From positions 1 to 63,134 of the forward strand of contig JBJKSO010000065.1 in the NCBI GenBank assembly GCA_046703825.1: a DNA stretch of 63,134 nucleotides. Reading direction: 5' to 3'. Positions 50,730 through 58,309 of the stretch are shown here, in pieces. The translations under genes were made by a program, and so were the position numbers. Source of the stretch: JBJKSO01 sp046703825. GTDB lineage: Bacteria; Chloroflexota; Dormibacteria; Aeolococcales; Bog-877. Position 1 is the stretch's first letter; the number at the start of each line of letters is the position of its first letter. The notes below the pieces were generated by a model. The model did no database searches. It was given only the letters and a program-made list of their open reading frames with translations, and was not told the origin of the DNA.

Positions 50730-50981
50730 TGGTCGGGGGCGTTGGTCGAGACCATCAGCAGTTGCACGTCCGCTGCTCTCATGCCCGCGCGTTCCAGCGC
50801 CCGCCGGGAGGCCCCGACGGCCAAGGCGGTGATGGATCCGCCCACCCTGCGCTCGCGGATCCCGTTAGGCTCCACGATCCAGGGGTCAGTGGGTGTCAAG
50901 CTGGGCCTCCTGATCGGCGTTGGTGATCACCTGAGCTGGCTGGGCGCTGCCCCAACCGGTGATCGCCGCGCCTGCTGTCAT
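50730..50981 (-). pseudogene. N-terminal fragment of beta-ketoacyl-ACP synthase III (fabH-like), frameshifted
   Basis: From ATG 50981 the reverse strand reads MTAGAAITGWGSAQPAQVIT, NADQEAQLDTH then stop. Shifting frame by one base at that point continues with TDPWIVEPNGIRERRVGG, ASRRALERAGMRAADVQLLM and VSTNAPDQPV, which is the FabH N-terminal third. The catalytic Cys part is absent. One extra C plus truncation makes it a pseudogene; it directly adjoins the ligase fragment. Confidence 0.7.
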
Positions 50982-51134
50982 TGCTTACAGCCTGGTTGGT
51001 CCGGCCCCAGCGCCGCGAGCCACAGCCTCATGCGACCAAGCTATCGCTGTGGCTGGTCGCCCACCAGTTCAAGCGGAGCTGCAGGCACCCGAGCGTCGTC
51101 GCCGCCGCCTGAGGAAGCTCGCCTCCGGCGGCGC

Positions 51135-52100
51135 TCAGGCAAGCGGAGCCGGCGCTCCGACGGCCATCAGAGCCTCACCTTCTGCAACCGCCAGCCCGGT
51201 GAGGATTACAAAGATTAGGCCATCGGCCGGCGAGACAACCTCCTCCAGTTTCTCCCCGAAGACGTCGCGGATGTCACCGAGATGCTGCCCCCCCACCACC
51301 TGGTCCCCCAGCTTGACCGCCGGATGAAAGCTGCCGGAGGCAGACGCTGCTAGCCAGACTTTCTCATCCATCGCCCGTGGCGGGTTCCGCGGGGAAGGCG
51401 GTTCGCACATCCCGAGGACACCCAGAACGTGGCGCAGACCGAGGACGTGTGCTTCGACCGCGGACTCGTCCACGCGGCCCTGCTGCCCGACCTCGCCCAG
51501 CATCGCCGGAATCCCCAAAGCCGCCGCCTCGGTGTAGGCCATGCCGCGACTGGTGGCAAGCGGACTGGCGAACAGCAGGCTGTCTCCGTAGGCTTTGGCC
51601 ATGGCCTCGGACCTGGTGTCGACGTCAGGCGTGCCGGTCCTGGCCCAAGAGGTGAAGGGAATAAGCGCTTCCACCATGTCACCGCAGTGGCAGTCGATGT
51701 AGGCATCGGAGTCCGCAATCAGGTCGCGGATCAAGAAGTGTGCCAACCGCTCGGAGTCGCTTCCCGTCGCTGAGCCCGGGAAGACCCGGTTGATGTTCTT
51801 GCCGTCGCGAGGGTTTCGGAACACTGACCGCACGGGGAATCCCGGAGTATTGACCATCAAGACAGCTGTGATGGTGCCGTGCAGCTCCTCTGGATTCAGC
51901 GCGGTCATAAAGCGGCGCAGACCCTCCATGGGTGCGTACTCACTGGCATGCACTCCAGCGGTAACGGCTAGTCTCGGCCCTTCCCGGCGCCCGCGGACGG
52001 CAATCACGGGTAGGCGCCAAGGCGGGTTGATGCCTGGCACCTCGACCCACTCCCGCGCCGCCCCTGCGCTCTCCGGTGCCAGCTTCGAGAGAACACCCAT
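51135..52100 (-). CDS. succinylglutamate desuccinylase / aspartoacylase-family deacylase
   Basis: Zinc-dependent amide hydrolase of the M14-like AstE/AspA group, 321 residues. Zinc ligands are in VTAGVHASEYAPMEGL (His-x-x-Glu) and DAYIDCHCGDMVEALIP (His). NPRDGKNINRVFPGSATGSD and the C-terminal barrel-sandwich domain (LGDQVVGGQHLGDIRDVFGE) are typical of this family. ATG 52100 is chosen because AAGGAGG lies seven bases upstream; a GTG at 52106 is too close to it. It cleaves an N-acylated amino acid or related amide; no arginine-catabolism genes are adjacent to specify it. Confidence 0.88.
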   Translation of the reverse strand: MGVLSKLAPESAGAAREWVEVPGINPPWRLPVIAVRGRREGPRLAVTAGVHASEYAPMEGLRRFMTALNPEELHGTITAVLMVNTPGFPVRSVFRNPRDGKNINRVFPGSATGSDSERLAHFLIRDLIADSDAYIDCHCGDMVEALIPFTSWARTGTPDVDTRSEAMAKAYGDSLLFASPLATSRGMAYTEAAALGIPAMLGEVGQQGRVDESAVEAHVLGLRHVLGVLGMCEPPSPRNPPRAMDEKVWLAASASGSFHPAVKLGDQVVGGQHLGDIRDVFGEKLEEVVSPADGLIFVILTGLAVAEGEALMAVGAPAPLA

Positions 52101-52192
52101 TGTCACGCCTCCTTGTGTGGGGTGCGAGCATCACTCGCTTAGGCAGCGCTGCAACCGCGGCCAGCCTGGGCCAGTATCGTCTCGCAAACACC

Positions 52193-53122
52193 ATGGGTGA
52201 AAGGCGGCGAACGTCTGGTCGGCTGCTTGCTGAGTTACCGCTGGTGGGAGCTGGCGGTGAGCCGATCAGCCTTCCGCGGACCCTCTCCTCGCACGGGGTG
52301 GCTCTGCTGCCGCCTAACGCGGTGACCGACCCGCCCCGGCAGCTCACCACCACGCTGGCGCTGGCCACTGGCCGCGCAGTCACGGTACTGGTTCACGAGC
52401 AATCGCCCGGCGTGGCGCGGGTCGAGGTAGGAGAGTCCAACTCGCAATTGCGTCAGCTGGAGGTAGCGTACTTGCTGGGCGTGGTACGAAGGATGCTCCG
52501 TCTGGACGAAGACCTATCTCGCTTCTACTCGCTAACCCTGGGCGATCCCCGCTTGGCCTGGGTCAGCACCGGAGCCGGGCGGATGCTACGGAGCCCTACG
52601 GTATTCGAGGACGTGGTGAAGACGATCTGCACCACCAACTGCTCATGGTCGGCCACCGAGCGAATGGTCGGCGCCCTTGTCACCGGGTTGGGGATCCCGG
52701 ACATCGACGGTAGACGGTCGTTCCCGCGGCCTCTGGAGATGGCTCGAGCCCCAGAAGGCTTCTACAAGGATATTGCTCGTGCGGGCTATCGGGGTACTTA
52801 CCTTCTTCAACTGGCGCAATCGGTTGTGAATGGTGTAGTTGACCTCGAAGCACTGCTGGACCCCGATCTCCCCGACTCTGAAGCTGAGGCCCGGTTGATG
52901 ACCTTGCCTGGTGTTGGTCCGTACGCGGCGGCTCACATAATGCTGACTGGCCTGGGCCGATACGGACTCCTAGTACTCGACTCGTGGACGCGTCCCACGT
53001 ACGCGAGGCTCATCGGGCGCCGGGCGCCCGATGCAGCTATCCGGCGTGCCTTCCGCCGCTACCGCGAGTACGGTGGGCTCGCATTCTGGCTTTATCTCAC
53101 CAGGGACTGGGTCGAGGAGTAG
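52193..53122 (+). CDS. HhH-GPD DNA glycosylase (3-methyladenine type)
   Basis: Base-excision repair protein of about 309 residues from ATG 52193 (MGERRRTSGRLLAELPLVGA). The helix-hairpin-helix is LMTLPGVGPYAAAHIMLTGL, and the catalytic Asp follows in LLVLDSWTRPTYARLIG. The preceding helix FEDVVKTICTTNCSWSATER corresponds to the family's I-x-x-Q-Q segment. There is no Lys at the position of Ogg1/EndoIII bifunctional enzymes, and no iron-sulfur cysteine loop. This points to a monofunctional AlkA/Ogg-like glycosylase. It diverges from the deacylase gene over about 90 bp. Confidence 0.82.
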   Translation: MGERRRTSGRLLAELPLVGAGGEPISLPRTLSSHGVALLPPNAVTDPPRQLTTTLALATGRAVTVLVHEQSPGVARVEVGESNSQLRQLEVAYLLGVVRRMLRLDEDLSRFYSLTLGDPRLAWVSTGAGRMLRSPTVFEDVVKTICTTNCSWSATERMVGALVTGLGIPDIDGRRSFPRPLEMARAPEGFYKDIARAGYRGTYLLQLAQSVVNGVVDLEALLDPDLPDSEAEARLMTLPGVGPYAAAHIMLTGLGRYGLLVLDSWTRPTYARLIGRRAPDAAIRRAFRRYREYGGLAFWLYLTRDWVEE

Positions 53123-53270
53123 TGACTGAGTGGCACGAGCCGGACGCTTGCACTCTCCACGAGCCAAGATGTCGCACGCGCAACCCACAGCGCCAGGCTC
53201 CCTCAAGGTGGGACTGTGACGCAGGGAAACGTTTGAATAGCCTGCCGGGCTCTGGCGACACCCTTGACCA

Positions 53271-53576
53271 GTGCGGAGGGCGTCGCGTACCCTTTGGCAG
53301 CCGCATTCCGGCGAAGGGCTGGGGACACGGAAAGCTGCAGGTGCACCTGGCTCGGCCACCGTGCTGGGAGTGAACAGCAACACCGTCTTTCGTGCCCTGA
53401 GGGAACTGCGGAACGAGGGGATCGTGGAGTTTCGGCGGGGCCGCGGGGTGCGTGTAGTGGCTGACGGGCCGGATCGGAGCCTCCTGGTTGACAAGACCAG
53501 GGAGTTGGTGGTGATGGCCCGTCGGCACGGTTACCGAGTGGAAGAACTCACAAAAATAATGCAGGCTATCGGGTAG
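53271..53576 (+). pseudogene. N-terminally damaged GntR (YtrA-type) regulator
   Basis: The second half reads ATVLGVNSNTVFRALRELRN, EGIVEFRRGRGVRVV and LVVMARRHGYRVEELTKIMQ, which is the recognition helix, wing and C-terminal helix of a short YtrA-type GntR protein. The first helix and the PGxxLPSxR motif are missing in this frame and are not convincing in the other two. It is probably truncated or frameshifted; the GTG at 53361 could produce only a half domain. A membrane protein gene follows 4 bp later. Confidence 0.5.
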
Positions 53577-53580
53577 CCGG

Positions 53581-54471
53581 GTGCCGACCCTAGAACGCGA
53601 GGCGACGGCTGAACCCACTTGCGGCCCGGACGCTCTTTTCAAAGAGGCGAAGACCAGGCAGCGCCGGAGGCAAAGACGCCTGGCAATTGCGGTTCTTCTG
53701 GCGATCGGTGGCGGGGCGGGGGCGGTCCTGGCCCACCCTGGTGGGAGCGGTGGCCCCAAGTCCCCGTTGGCTGCCTCCCCCGGTCAAATCCACGCCTTCG
53801 TCAATCTGGCTCAGCGTGGCGCACAGGGCACGTTTTCGGAATCCTACAGCGTGACGGTCATCTCCAACGGGGCCACCAGAGAACTGCAGGTGAGCTCTGC
53901 ACAGCGGTCAAGAACCTTGACCTGGTACCGCGTCACGCCCCCGGCCATCTACGAGGAGGGGCCGGGTCGAAGCTTCGAGGTCTTCGCGGCCGGAGGCGCG
54001 CAGCATCTTCCCCAAGGCGGTTCCGGCATATATTCGTGCTCGCTTCCAACTTCCAATGCACCATGGTCCTGCACCGGCCCATACACCGAGATCGGCATGA
54101 CCACGACCAGTGCTCTTCTCGGACCGAATCCAGCGCGCGCGCTACTACTTGGACTTCAGAACGCGGTTGAGCAGTACTCGGGAGTGCCCGCCCCGCCTCC
54201 GATTCACCAAACTCGGAGTGTAATCTTTTCCCGGAAGGGTGGTGGCCACTCACTCCGTTGCCTGGGCTTCGAGCGCGGTGGCGGACTGCTGGGAAGTGTT
54301 TGTCTGACCGCGACAGGTGTGATCGCGTCCTACGCTCTTCCACCTCAGCTGACTTCAGTCGGGTATGGATTGGCTACTCTTCGTTCATACTCACGACACG
54401 CTGACATCAGCAGGTTCGAACTGCCAGCGAAGCCCCACAGGGCGTTAAAAATTGGGCACACTTCGCGCTGA
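53581..54471 (+). CDS. membrane-anchored secreted protein of unknown function
   Basis: 296 residues, GTG start. A basic cytoplasmic segment (FKEAKTRQRRRQRRLA) precedes one transmembrane helix (IAVLLAIGGGAGAVLAHPGG), then an extracellular domain of about 230 residues with four cysteines (SGIYSCSLPTSNAPWSCTGP, HSLRCLGF, LGSVCLTAT). The pattern (beta-strands with repeated SYSVTVISNG/ELQVSSAQR-type strands) resembles LolA/LppX-like lipoprotein-binding folds, but this is a weak resemblance. It may be coupled to the upstream GntR fragment. Confidence 0.7.
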   Translation: MPTLEREATAEPTCGPDALFKEAKTRQRRRQRRLAIAVLLAIGGGAGAVLAHPGGSGGPKSPLAASPGQIHAFVNLAQRGAQGTFSESYSVTVISNGATRELQVSSAQRSRTLTWYRVTPPAIYEEGPGRSFEVFAAGGAQHLPQGGSGIYSCSLPTSNAPWSCTGPYTEIGMTTTSALLGPNPARALLLGLQNAVEQYSGVPAPPPIHQTRSVIFSRKGGGHSLRCLGFERGGGLLGSVCLTATGVIASYALPPQLTSVGYGLATLRSYSRHADISRFELPAKPHRALKIGHTSR

Positions 54472-54874
54472 GGTACTGGTAGGCTGGGAGCGGTCGGTTT
54501 GGCGAGGTGCTGAAGCTGTTTCATTGAGCCACGGCGTTGCAGCCGTGGAGACTTCGGGAAGACCAAGGGATAGCGGCTCAGGTAGCCGCCGCCCGCCTGA
54601 GGCGACGGACGCCCATCCCGGTGCCGGGCGCTCCTCCTCCAGTTGCCCTCTCGCCGCCCCCAGCGGTGTGACGGAAGCCGGCTGAATCAAGCCTCCCCCA
54701 GCGGGAGGCTTCAGCGTGCCTGAATTCGGGCTGATCTCGCTTTGTTCCCTCGGGACCCCGTTTCGAGCGTGCAAGAGGTCCTGGGAGGAGCTTGTACCTG
54801 ACTTCGGGCCCTGGATTTGCCCCCCGACCGTGACTTCAGGAGCAACCCTGCAACTCTAATTGCAACAGCCGGTG
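54472..54874. other. intergenic region with two hairpins
   Basis: About 400 bp without a gene. One hairpin has arms CCACGGC (54529-54535) and GCCGTGG (54542-54548). A second has 9-bp arms AAGCCTCCC (54689-54697) and GGGAGGCTT (54703-54711). Neither is followed by a T-run, so rho-independent termination is uncertain. The downstream part is the 3' flank of the tRNA gene on the other strand. Confidence 0.45.
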
Positions 54875-54948
54875 TGCCCGCACCAGGACTCGAACCTGGA
54901 ACCTTGGGATTAAGAGTCCCCTGCTCTAACCAATTGAGCCATGCGGGC
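54875..54948 (-). tRNA. tRNA-Lys (CTT)
   Basis: Reverse-strand cloverleaf of 74 nt: acceptor GCCCGCA paired with TGCGGGC, D-arm GCTCAATTGGTTAGAGC, anticodon arm GGGGACTCTTAATCCC with anticodon CTT, T-arm CCAGGTTCGAGTCCTGG and discriminator A. The CCA end is not encoded (CAC follows). It begins 12 bp after the histidine kinase stop on the same strand, so it may be cut out of that transcript. Confidence 0.96.
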
Positions 54949-54960
54949 CGAGTCTGGAGT

Positions 54961-56001
54961 CTACCTCCGCCTGGGTACCTGCGCTGCCGGGCGGCCGGCA
55001 ACGAAGCTAACCCGGAAGGTGCTCCCCAGTCCCACCTGGCTTTCCAAGGACAGGCCGCCGCCGTAAGCGGCGGCCACTCGGCGGGCGACCGCAAGGCCGA
55101 GGCCCGACCCGGACAGATGCTGGGCGGACGGAAGGCGCACGAACTCGCCGAACACCCGTTCCTGCTGCTCCACCGGGATACCCGGGCCCGCGTCCCCGAC
55201 TTCGATCACGGCGAGAGCACCCCTTTGGCACGCTTGGATCCGGACCGGGCCCGGTGCCACCGAGTACTTGAGGGCGTTGTCCACCAGGTTGCCCACGGCG
55301 CGGCTGAGGAGTTCGTAGCTCGCCCACACCGTGTGGAACGGTCCGTCAGTCGAGCATGTGAGCTGATACCCGCGGCCTGCGGCCAGCGGGGCGTACATGT
55401 CTGCAAGCTGTGCCACCAGCTGCCCGATGTCAACCGGCTCCGTGGCGGCAGGGTCGAGACCCGACAGGTCAAGATCGCGCAGCGAGGCCAGTAGCTGTGA
55501 TAGCTGCCCGAGTGCACGGCCCTCTCGTGAGAGAGCGGCGCGCACGGCGGGGGCGCTCCTCGCACACAGCTGGACCAGCTCATCGAGAGCTGACTGCGCC
55601 AGCATCAGCGGGCGCGAGATTTCGTGAACCACTTCTGCCAGCCGTGCCTCGGGCGCGGCGGCGCCCGACCGGGACTGGTTCCAGGCGACGAGTACGCTCC
55701 AACCGGGCTCCCTAAGTGGCTGCCACTCAAGGCGAAGCTCCGGGGCCGCGGCCGGCCTCAAAGAGACCGGTGCCGCAAGCCGGAGTGCCTCGAGGCGGCC
55801 CTCAGCAACCTGCCTGTCGGCGAGGACCTGTCGCCGGTCCAAGAGGGCTTCCAGGTCGCGGGACGACCTCCAAGCGGGGTTGGAGAAGAATAGGCGACAG
55901 TTGGGGTCGAAGACCGCCAGAGCAGCTGTTGAATCCCAAAGGACATCGCCGGCGACGCTGCTGATCACCGCAGCCGGCGACGCGGATCCGCGCGAACCCA
56001 C
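54961..56001 (-). CDS. cytoplasmic sensor histidine kinase
   Basis: 346 residues without transmembrane segments. A PAS-like N-terminus (about residues 15-110: DSTAALAVFDPNCRLFFSNP) precedes the phosphoacceptor His126 in LAEVVHEISRPLMLAQSALD. The ATPase domain has the N-box in AVGNLVDNALKYSV, the G1 box in VGDAGPGIPVEQQE and the G2 box in SGSGLGLAVARRV. It is translated right after the response regulator (1 bp gap). The signal is probably intracellular and read by the PAS-like domain. Confidence 0.92.
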   Translation of the reverse strand: MGSRGSASPAAVISSVAGDVLWDSTAALAVFDPNCRLFFSNPAWRSSRDLEALLDRRQVLADRQVAEGRLEALRLAAPVSLRPAAAPELRLEWQPLREPGWSVLVAWNQSRSGAAAPEARLAEVVHEISRPLMLAQSALDELVQLCARSAPAVRAALSREGRALGQLSQLLASLRDLDLSGLDPAATEPVDIGQLVAQLADMYAPLAAGRGYQLTCSTDGPFHTVWASYELLSRAVGNLVDNALKYSVAPGPVRIQACQRGALAVIEVGDAGPGIPVEQQERVFGEFVRLPSAQHLSGSGLGLAVARRVAAAYGGGLSLESQVGLGSTFRVSFVAGRPAAQVPRRR

Positions 56002-56002
56002 G

Positions 56003-56692
56003 TCACTTCACCTCAAGCTTGTAGCCAACGCCCCTAACGGTGTGGATGAGGCTCGGGGGCCGCCCGCTGTCTCCCAGCATGCGACGCAGGTCGACCACAG
56101 CATTGTCGACGACGCGATCGTATACCTCGGCGCCCACACCCCAAACGGCGCTAAGTATCTGCTCCTTGCGATACACTCGGCCGGGTTGGGACGCCAGCAA
56201 CCGCAGCAAAGTGAAGAGCCTAGGCGGCAGCGCGACTTCTGCACCGTTGAAGTAGCATTTCCAGGCAGTGAGATCGAGGCGCAATTGCCCCACCTCTAGT
56301 ACTGTCGCGGTCCTGCGTCTTGCGACCAGGAGTCGGCGGACCGCAGATCTCAAGACCGCCACATCTTCGTGCTTCCCGACGTATATGTCGGCGCCACTGC
56401 TGTAGCCTGCGACTCGGTCGTAGGAGTCCGCTTTGGCACTAAGCATCACGATAGGAATGTCCAGGTCCTGATCGCGTATCTGTCTGAGGACCTCCAGGCC
56501 GCTGACCTCGGGCATGGCGTAGTCGAGCACTAGGCAGTCCGGAATCTTGTGAGCCAGGCGGGTGAGAGCTTGGCGGCCACTCAGGGCCGTGACGGCGCGG
56601 TACCCGTCCGAGACCATCAGACTAGCCAATTGCTCGCAGGTGTCCGGATCGTCGTCCACAATCAGGATCTCCGGTCCAACTACCTGCGGCAA
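56003..56692 (-). CDS. OmpR/PhoB-family response regulator
   Basis: 229 residues from TTG 56692, which follows a GGAGGGGAGAG ribosome site. The receiver domain has EILIVDDDPDTCEQLASLM, phospho-acceptor Asp57 in CLVLDYAMPEVSGLEVL, and the Lys in GADIYVGKHEDVAVL, where His replaces the usual Pro-Phe after Lys. The C-terminal winged helix has LPPRLFTLLRLLASQPGRVY, SAVWGVGAEVYDRVVDNAVV and HTVRGVGYKLEVK. The frame is open upstream to 57070, but that part overlaps the sigma-factor gene. It diverges from the sigma gene. Confidence 0.93.
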   Translation of the reverse strand: MPQVVGPEILIVDDDPDTCEQLASLMVSDGYRAVTALSGRQALTRLAHKIPDCLVLDYAMPEVSGLEVLRQIRDQDLDIPIVMLSAKADSYDRVAGYSSGADIYVGKHEDVAVLRSAVRRLLVARRRTATVLEVGQLRLDLTAWKCYFNGAEVALPPRLFTLLRLLASQPGRVYRKEQILSAVWGVGAEVYDRVVDNAVVDLRRMLGDSGRPPSLIHTVRGVGYKLEVK

Positions 56693-56849
56693 TCTCTCCC
56701 CTCCTGGCCCAGCATATTGCATCCAGTGGGCTGGCAGAGCATGCACATCGCCGCCAACATGGTGACGGATACCGACAGAAACCGGGCGTCGGCGCGACAC
56801 AACGTCCTGACAGTCATCTCCCAGGCGAAGGCCAAGGGAGGTACGGTAA

Positions 56850-57422
56850 GTGGAGTTCAGCGATCGCGTCAGATCCCTACGGCAGAACGAAGCGCAAGCA
56901 ATCGAGTGGATGTTCGTCGAGTTCAAAGCCGATGTAGAGCGCTGCTTTGGACGTCGTCCGCCTGAAGATCGCGCGGATCTGGTGCAGGACGTGTTCCTCA
57001 CCGCGATCCGGCGGATACATACGTTCGAGGGTGAATCCGAGGCCACGCTGCGAGCGTGGCTCCGAAGCATTGCGTTTCACCGCTGGCACCATCGCTGGGA
57101 GGCCGAGCAGGTGCGCTCCCGCTACGCTGGGCCACCAATCGAACTGCTGTTGGACTGCGGTCAGCCCGACGGATCGCTGGCCGACGAAGGCGCCGATCCG
57201 GCAGCCGCCGTCGCCGAAAGACAGCTGGTGGATCGCATGCTCCAAGATCTCACGCCGCGGCAGGCGACTGTAGTCCGGGCCAAGATCATCCAAGGATTGA
57301 CGACCGCGGACATAGCTAACAGTTGGCAAGTTCCGCATGAGCGCGTGCGTGGACTGTACAAGCGCGGGGTGGCGCGGCTACGCACCGAGCGCTGGCGCGA
57401 CGCGTTGAAGGGCGCCGCATGA
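56850..57422 (+). CDS. ECF-type RNA polymerase sigma factor
   Basis: 190 residues, GTG start eight bases after GGGAGG. Region 2 is in RADLVQDVFLTAIRRIHTFE followed by LRAWLRSIAFHRWHHRW, and region 4 is in LTPRQATVVRAKIIQGLTTA, ADIANSWQVPHERVRGLYKR and GVARLRTERW. No anti-sigma gene follows directly. It lies between a divergent two-component system and the Tad pilus operon, and could direct pilus expression (inference). Confidence 0.88.
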   Translation: MEFSDRVRSLRQNEAQAIEWMFVEFKADVERCFGRRPPEDRADLVQDVFLTAIRRIHTFEGESEATLRAWLRSIAFHRWHHRWEAEQVRSRYAGPPIELLLDCGQPDGSLADEGADPAAAVAERQLVDRMLQDLTPRQATVVRAKIIQGLTTADIANSWQVPHERVRGLYKRGVARLRTERWRDALKGAA

Positions 57423-57469
57423 CCGGGCCGGTAGGGTGCGCTGCAAGTCAGCTGCCGATTCGAGCCTCG

Positions 57470-57497
57470 GCGCTAGTGACTCCTCCGTCACTAGCGC
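57470..57497. promoter_or_regulatory. perfect 11-bp inverted repeat between sigma factor and pilus operon
   Basis: GCGCTAGTGAC (57470-57480) and GTCACTAGCGC (57487-57497) with a 6-base centre TCCTCC. No T-run follows, so an operator or an RNA hairpin that regulates the following cpaB gene is as likely as a terminator. A related ACTAGTG stretch occurs again near 57533. Confidence 0.5.
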
Positions 57498-57598
57498 GAG
57501 CTGCGCCTGCGTCGGCGAGCGCCATGGAAAATGACTAGTGCTGCTACGCGCGCGGCAGTGTCGTCCCGATTGGGGGGGGCGTCAAGGGGGGCTGGCCG

Positions 57599-58309
57599 GT
57601 GAGACGGCGTGTCACTGTGACAGCAGGCTTGGCTGCTTTCGCCGTGGCATTGGCCAGCTTCCTCTTTCTGTCCTTCCGGCTCGAAGGTGCCCAGTCGCGC
57701 GTGCTGGCCGCTGCGCGGACGATACCGGCTGGCCAGACGCTGCGGGCCGATACATCATTTCTGGTCGGGGCGGGAGCCCCGGTGCAGATGACTCCCACGG
57801 CCTCCGTTGACACTATCCAGCAGAGCGCGTATCGCTCCGTGAACGGTGCCGTTGCGCTGGTCACCATACCCAAAGGCTCACTCATCCTGAGAAGTGAGCT
57901 CTCGTTCCCGGACGCCGCGAATTTCAGTCGGCTGACACTTCCGCTGAACTCATTGCCGGCTGACGTTCAAATCGGGGGGCGCGTCGACATGTTCGCGGTG
58001 TCAGGTAGTGAACTAGGGAGCGCAGGCACCACCAGCCTTTGCGGAATCGCTGGCTTTGGCGGCTGCGTAGTCCCTTTGGCTTCCGCGCTGCCCGTGGTTG
58101 CCGTCCAGGCAGCCACTCATTCGATCACCGTCTTGGTGCCGCGGTCACAAGTTCCTTCATGGCTACTGCTGGCCGCCACCCAGTCGATCTGGGCCGTGCC
58201 AGCGCCGCTGTCGGCATGTGACTTTGGGCAGCAGGCGGTGGACAGCGCAGACGCCGCCCTGCGCGCCCTGCAGGTCCACGGAGCGGCGGAACGATGTTCG
58301 TCCGGTTGA
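57599..58309 (+). CDS. cpaB: CpaB/RcpC-like SAF-domain pilus assembly protein
   Basis: 236 residues, GTG start. One N-terminal membrane anchor (VTAGLAAFAVALASFLFLSF) is followed by an SAF domain (VLAAARTIPAGQTLRADTSF, VALVTIPKGSLILRSELSFP) and a C-terminal RcpC-type region (LPADVQIGGRVDMFAVSG). It probably acts at the cell surface in Tad/Flp pilus assembly. It heads the run cpaB, cpaE-like, tadA, tadB, tadC, tadE and ends 15 bp inside the next gene. Confidence 0.85.
   Translation: MRRRVTVTAGLAAFAVALASFLFLSFRLEGAQSRVLAAARTIPAGQTLRADTSFLVGAGAPVQMTPTASVDTIQQSAYRSVNGAVALVTIPKGSLILRSELSFPDAANFSRLTLPLNSLPADVQIGGRVDMFAVSGSELGSAGTTSLCGIAGFGGCVVPLASALPVVAVQAATHSITVLVPRSQVPSWLLLAATQSIWAVPAPLSACDFGQQAVDSADAALRALQVHGAAERCSSG

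Noticed and set aside
54689..54711. Rho-independent terminator
   Set aside because: The 9-bp stem is good but no T-run follows on either strand, so I list it only as a hairpin.
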